Shown here: positions 61,010-64,000 of the stretch, one piece after another
How the letters are laid out: each line of letters opens with the position of its first letter
Numbering within the stretch: the first letter of the stretch is position 1
DNA from: Bacteroidia bacterium
Lineage (GTDB): Bacteria > Bacteroidota > Bacteroidia > Bacteroidales > F082
DNA length: 64,000 bases
Reading direction: 5' to 3'
NCBI GenBank assembly: GCA_021287165.1
Contig: JAJTAY010000010.1
Span: 156,710 to 220,709 of the forward strand
The notes under the pieces: generated by a model
The model's input: the letters and a program-made list of their open reading frames with translations, nothing else
Told to the model about the DNA's origin: nothing
Databases searched by the model: none
Made by a program: the position numbers and the translations under genes

Positions 61010-61845
61010 TGCACAGACTCATAAAACTGGAATTCAGTAAGTTGTTCAGGCGTGGACTTACATATATTGGATTTGGTGCAATCCTGCTTATTGTTTTGAT
61101 CATCCACGCGGGCATGTATGCAGAAGGCCGCAAGCTGCTCGATTTGCTGATGAAAAACTTATCGGATGTATTTGTTTTTCAGGGCGATCTGATCAATGTG
61201 TACACTGTTAGCTATATCATCCTCAACAGCCTTTGGATTCACATCCCAATTCTGGTGGCCATCGTCTCCGGTGATATGCTGTCGGGCGAAGCAGGAAGAG
61301 GCACTTTCAGACTTTTGCTTACACGACCAGTTAGCCGTCTTGGATTGGTCACGGCCAAATACATCACAGCTCAGATTTACACAGCTATGCTGGTCATCTT
61401 TTTGATGCTGCTGAGTTTGGGTGTAGGCAGAATCTTCTACCCCACCGGCGATATGATCGTGCTGATCAACACCATCAATATCTTCGGCCAAACCGATGTG
61501 TTATGGCGATTTCTTGCTGCTTTCGCCTACGGCATCATCAGCATGTGGGTGGTTTCGGGCCTCGCTTTCCTATTCTCCGGTCTCTCGTCCAGCTCGCTCA
61601 GCTCGGTGCTGAGCACTATGGCCGTGATCATTGTGTTTACAATTATCTCCAACTTTAGCCTTGGCATTTTCGAGGTAATCAAACCGTTTTTGTTTACTAC
61701 CTACCTCAATGGCTGGATGTTGTTTTTCGACGATCCGGTCAATTGGGAAAAGGTGATCAGCTATGCTGCCATCATGATTTTTCACATTACAGCATTTTTC
61801 ATTGCTACACTTGTCATCTTCCGCAAAAAAGACATTACTACATGA
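61006..61845 (+). CDS. ABC-2 type permease
   Basis: A 279-residue membrane protein with six hydrophobic segments (about 18-36, 64-86, 107-133, 155-183, 190-215 and 243-265), typical of ABC-2 permeases. The N-terminus RLIKLEFSKLFRRGLTYIG and SGEAGRGTFRLLLTRPVSRL are family-like. It partners the ATPase gene, which it overlaps by four bases (ATGA). The same overlap joins it to the LolA-like gene. Transported substance unknown. Confidence 0.85.
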   Translation: MMHRLIKLEFSKLFRRGLTYIGFGAILLIVLIIHAGMYAEGRKLLDLLMKNLSDVFVFQGDLINVYTVSYIILNSLWIHIPILVAIVSGDMLSGEAGRGTFRLLLTRPVSRLGLVTAKYITAQIYTAMLVIFLMLLSLGVGRIFYPTGDMIVLINTINIFGQTDVLWRFLAAFAYGIISMWVVSGLAFLFSGLSSSSLSSVLSTMAVIIVFTIISNFSLGIFEVIKPFLFTTYLNGWMLFFDDPVNWEKVISYAAIMIFHITAFFIATLVIFRKKDITT

Positions 61846-62507
61846 GTGTGCGAATTTTTATAGTGCTATTGTTTTTTCCATTTGCCGGTGCTCTGGCGCA
61901 ACCCGATGCCAATGCCATTGTCCGGGAGATTTTGCGTCGCAATGCTATAGTGAAGTCATTTGAGGCCGATGTAACCATCGATGTGGATGTGGATTTCATA
62001 AAAATTCCGGTCAAGCAGGGCAGGGTGTTCTATAAAGCCCCAGACAAATTTCGTTTTCGCGCTCCGGGTTTTGCCCTCATCCCAAAACGTGGGCTGAACT
62101 TCTCTGTGATGGATATGCTTTCGGGACCAACAACAGCCATTTATGCCGGTGCCGACGAAAAAAACCACATCCTCAAGATTGTGCCTCTGAGCGAAAAAGC
62201 TGACTTTGTGCTGAGCACCTTTTGGGTGGATATGAAAAACTCGCGCATCTCGAAAATGGAAGTCAATACGCGTGGAAAAGGTAATTTCATGGTTGAATTC
62301 ACATACGGAAACATCGGCTACGACCTGCCCGAAACCTCCAGAGTGAGCTTCGATATACAACCGGTTGATATCCCCATGAATTTTACAGGGAGCTTTAAAA
62401 TTGATAAAACCAAAGCTAACGAACGTTCACAGGGAGTGGTCTTCATCCGTTATTCCAACTATAAAGTCAATGGATCAATACCTGATGCAGTATTTACTGA
62501 GGAATAG
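61842..62507 (+). CDS. LolA-like outer-membrane lipoprotein carrier family protein
   Basis: A 221-residue exported protein with a signal peptide (VRIFIVLLFFPFAGALAQ). The mature part (IVKSFEADVTIDVDVDFIKIP, KQGRVFYKAPDKFRFRAPG) resembles the open beta-barrel of LolA/LolB-like carriers, which shuttle lipids or lipoproteins across the periplasm. The ATG at 61842 overlaps the permease stop by four bases; the longer upstream frame lies within the permease gene. The ABC exporter plus periplasmic carrier suggests transport of a hydrophobic substance to the outer membrane; this is inference. Confidence 0.78.
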   Translation: MSVRIFIVLLFFPFAGALAQPDANAIVREILRRNAIVKSFEADVTIDVDVDFIKIPVKQGRVFYKAPDKFRFRAPGFALIPKRGLNFSVMDMLSGPTTAIYAGADEKNHILKIVPLSEKADFVLSTFWVDMKNSRISKMEVNTRGKGNFMVEFTYGNIGYDLPETSRVSFDIQPVDIPMNFTGSFKIDKTKANERSQGVVFIRYSNYKVNGSIPDAVFTEE

Positions 62508-62524
62508 ATTGAAATTCAGTTTTG

Positions 62525-63739
62525 TTATTTGCTGAAGATTACTTTTCTAACTAACTTTTCGGCACTGTATGTCAAAAGTTCAATTGTATATATCCCCTCA
62601 TAACTACCGGTAATACAGTATCTTTCCTGTCCGAATGAGAAGCTTTGTTTTTGTACAAGCTTTCCCGATTGATCGAAAACACTTAGCGCTATAAGTGGAC
62701 GATCAGATTCAATATTGAGAAATTCTTTTGCAGGTTGCGGATAGATTCTGACCTCAGGTTTTCGGGATTGCATCACATTCACCGTTCCCACCTCAATGCT
62801 GGCAGGAACAATAACAACAGGATGCTGAGGGTCATTACTTTGTATTACGAGTCGTGCGAGATGCAATCCTGGCAGAATTCCATTAGTTAAAATATTGATT
62901 GTTATTACGATGCTGCTTTCCGGAGGAATATTCCAACTCGTAGTATCGGGTAGCTGAACCCAATTAAAGATGCCCGGGGCTGAACGCATTAAGTTTAGGT
63001 ACTCGACGGCAAGGTTAATTGCGAGGTTAGCCTGACCATTGTTTGCTAGGGTCAGTTGCCAGCTTGCCGTGCTCCCTGGATTGGGCAAATAATGGAACAG
63101 ACTGTCCGGACTAAAACTGATGGCAGGCTGCGGGGGAGGCTGAATTGCGGTAACGCGTATGTTATCCAGTCGCCAAAAATCTATATTTACCGTGTTTTGA
63201 CCTGTAGCTTCGAATCTCACCCGAATGCTATTGCCCGCAGCAATCTGTGTTATATCGTATTGATAAGTAGTCCAGGGTATATCGCCATTGTTGGTAAACT
63301 CTGCTACCTGATGCCAAATGCTGCCATCTGACACATGAACCTTCATTTTTTCATAACCGGTGCTCAGCCATTCGTCATAAAGCAGATCAAAGCTCAAAAA
63401 TAAATAAACCCCCGAAATGGCAGTTCCAATTGCCCTGCTCACCAGCGAATAGCTGTAATTAGTCTGCGGCACACTCCAGCTAAACTGAGCCGAAGGCATT
63501 GGGTTGCCCTGATAAAGATTAATGTGCCAGTTTCCCGCCGATGGTTCAAAGGTCCAGTTGTTGGATGTAAAATTGCCGCTGCTCCATTGCTCTTCGAAAA
63601 GAATCTCTGACGAGCTGTACAAACCTATCCTAGTCTCCGTAATGCCACTTACCGCAGCCTGCACTGGCATTCTTAATGACATTATAATTATCATGAAAAT
63701 GATACCTACTGGAGGGTCGTGCAAATGTTTTTCTTTCAT
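62525..63739 (-). CDS. T9SS-exported protein with jelly-roll and Ig-like domains
   Basis: A 404-residue exported protein. A signal-like hydrophobic segment (about 10-30) is followed by a beta domain similar to choice-of-anchor/jelly-roll domains (about 45-200, NTVNIDFWRLDNIRVTAI), an Ig-like or HYDIN-type domain (about 205-320, WQLTLANNGQANLAINLAV), and a T9SS sorting domain (about 328-404, VRIYPQPAKEFLNIES ... VRKVIFSK). No catalytic site is recognised. It is probably a binding or adhesion protein displayed on the cell surface. It converges on the LolA-like gene. Confidence 0.78.
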   Translation of the reverse strand: MKEKHLHDPPVGIIFMIIIMSLRMPVQAAVSGITETRIGLYSSSEILFEEQWSSGNFTSNNWTFEPSAGNWHINLYQGNPMPSAQFSWSVPQTNYSYSLVSRAIGTAISGVYLFLSFDLLYDEWLSTGYEKMKVHVSDGSIWHQVAEFTNNGDIPWTTYQYDITQIAAGNSIRVRFEATGQNTVNIDFWRLDNIRVTAIQPPPQPAISFSPDSLFHYLPNPGSTASWQLTLANNGQANLAINLAVEYLNLMRSAPGIFNWVQLPDTTSWNIPPESSIVITINILTNGILPGLHLARLVIQSNDPQHPVVIVPASIEVGTVNVMQSRKPEVRIYPQPAKEFLNIESDRPLIALSVFDQSGKLVQKQSFSFGQERYCITGSYEGIYTIELLTYSAEKLVRKVIFSK

Positions 63740-63791
63740 GTTTTCAGGAATTTGGAGGTTGCTTTACGGCACCTAAAGTAATTGTTTTTTA

Positions 63792-63827
63792 ATAAAAAAC
63801 CCGGCCGACCCTTTTGGGTCGGCCGGG
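63792..63827 (-). terminator. Strong terminator of the gene at the right edge
   Basis: CCCGGCCGACCC (63800-63811) pairs perfectly with GGGTCGGCCGGG (63816-63827), loop TTTT, followed on the minus strand by six T. It ends the gene that enters from the right edge. Confidence 0.9.
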
Positions 63828-63849
63828 CGTGTCAATTGGTATCACCAGT

Positions 63850-64000
63850 TTACCTCACTACCACCATACGTTTGGTGATTGTTCCGTTGCTGGTGTGGAT
63901 CTGTACGAGGTACACTCCGGCTTTCCAGTCGGAGGTATTCACCTTGAGAGTGGTTTCGCCCGAGAGCATAGCGTCGTTCACCACTACGCCCAGGGCGTTG
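63850..64000 (-). CDS. C-terminal end of a T9SS-exported protein
   Basis: The minus strand is open from the window edge to a TAA at 63852-63850, giving 49 residues. They read as the end of a T9SS type A sorting domain: LKVNTSDWKAGVYLVQIHTS, then GTITKRMVVVR at the C-terminus. The rest of the protein lies outside the window, so its function is unknown. It is followed by a strong terminator. Confidence 0.82.
   Translation of the reverse strand, partial: NALGVVVNDAMLSGETTLKVNTSDWKAGVYLVQIHTSNGTITKRMVVVR

Noticed and set aside
1..64000. tRNA, rRNA, CRISPR arrays, insertion sequences, prophage genes or integrases
   Set aside because: Read for cloverleaf ends, regular direct repeats, transposase and integrase motifs; none were found.

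Overview
This window reads as chromosomal DNA of an anaerobic or facultatively anaerobic member of the Bacteroidota, probably a Bacteroidales-like environmental lineage. The evidence is: at least four secreted proteins with the C-terminal sorting domain of the type IX secretion system (T9SS) plus a PorT-like component; families largely confined to the phylum (DUF5606, DUF2279, DUF5362, GIN-domain proteins, FucP-like sugar permease, short MoaA); promoters of the TTG-N19-21-TAnnTTTG type; almost no Shine-Dalgarno sequences; and an aldehyde:ferredoxin oxidoreductase, an oxygen-sensitive tungsten enzyme. I see no rRNA, tRNA, CRISPR array, insertion sequence or prophage. The window is mostly core genome, densely packed, with many 1-26 base gene overlaps.

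Layout. 1-6.4 kb: a transporter fragment, a GIN-domain/beta-barrel protein, a secreted GH13 amylase, then a minus-strand group of lipoprotein, thioesterase and OsmC, and a tiny Lys/Glu/Cys-rich exported protein. 6.6-9.5 kb: histidine kinase, response regulator and TatC. 9.7-15.4 kb: a T9SS-exported Asp-box protein, the Fe-S factors Mrp and NifU, NAD synthetase and an outer-membrane barrel. 15.5-20.7 kb: a solitary OppC-type permease, the aldehyde oxidoreductase, and a divergent thiF-thiS-ftsE unit. 20.7-30.1 kb: two glycosyltransferases, murB, small membrane proteins, pyrD, a PQQ-type sugar dehydrogenase and a secreted EEP nuclease/phosphatase. 30.2-36.7 kb: ROK kinase with sugar permease, an SPFH/ribbon-helix-helix/zinc-ribbon trio, SixA and polyphosphate kinase. 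37.0-42.7 kb: a tight minus-strand run (lpxB, surE, DUF502, maf, ubiA-like, kdsC-like, DUF2520) centred on envelope biogenesis and house-cleaning. 42.8-53.5 kb: a B12-binding MerR regulator, porT, a very large beta-propeller protein, an SbtA-like permease, an M16 peptidase pair and glyA. 53.5-59.4 kb: a TPR protein and pterin-cofactor genes moaC, moaA, moeA and a MOSC-Mog fusion. 59.4-64 kb: ftsB/divIC-like, an ABC exporter with a LolA-like protein, and two T9SS cargo proteins.

How the parts may work together (inference). The pterin-cofactor genes at 55.5-59.4 kb could supply the tungstopterin of the oxidoreductase at 16.8-18.9 kb, whose divergent neighbours encode a ThiF-like activating enzyme and a ThiS/MoaD-like sulfur carrier. 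The amylase, sugar permease, ROK kinase and sugar dehydrogenase form a loose carbohydrate theme. The T9SS cargo proteins and PorT belong to the same export route.

The most interesting unexplained structure is an array of four GTTAA elements at about 10.5-base (one helical turn) spacing at 6443-6479. It lies between the gene for the tiny exported protein and the two-component system, just upstream of a -7 promoter element that lacks a -33 box. It looks like a binding site for an OmpR-family regulator and suggests a small uncharacterised envelope regulatory circuit. Nothing else in the window looks like a wholly new multi-gene system; the remaining findings are variants of known families.
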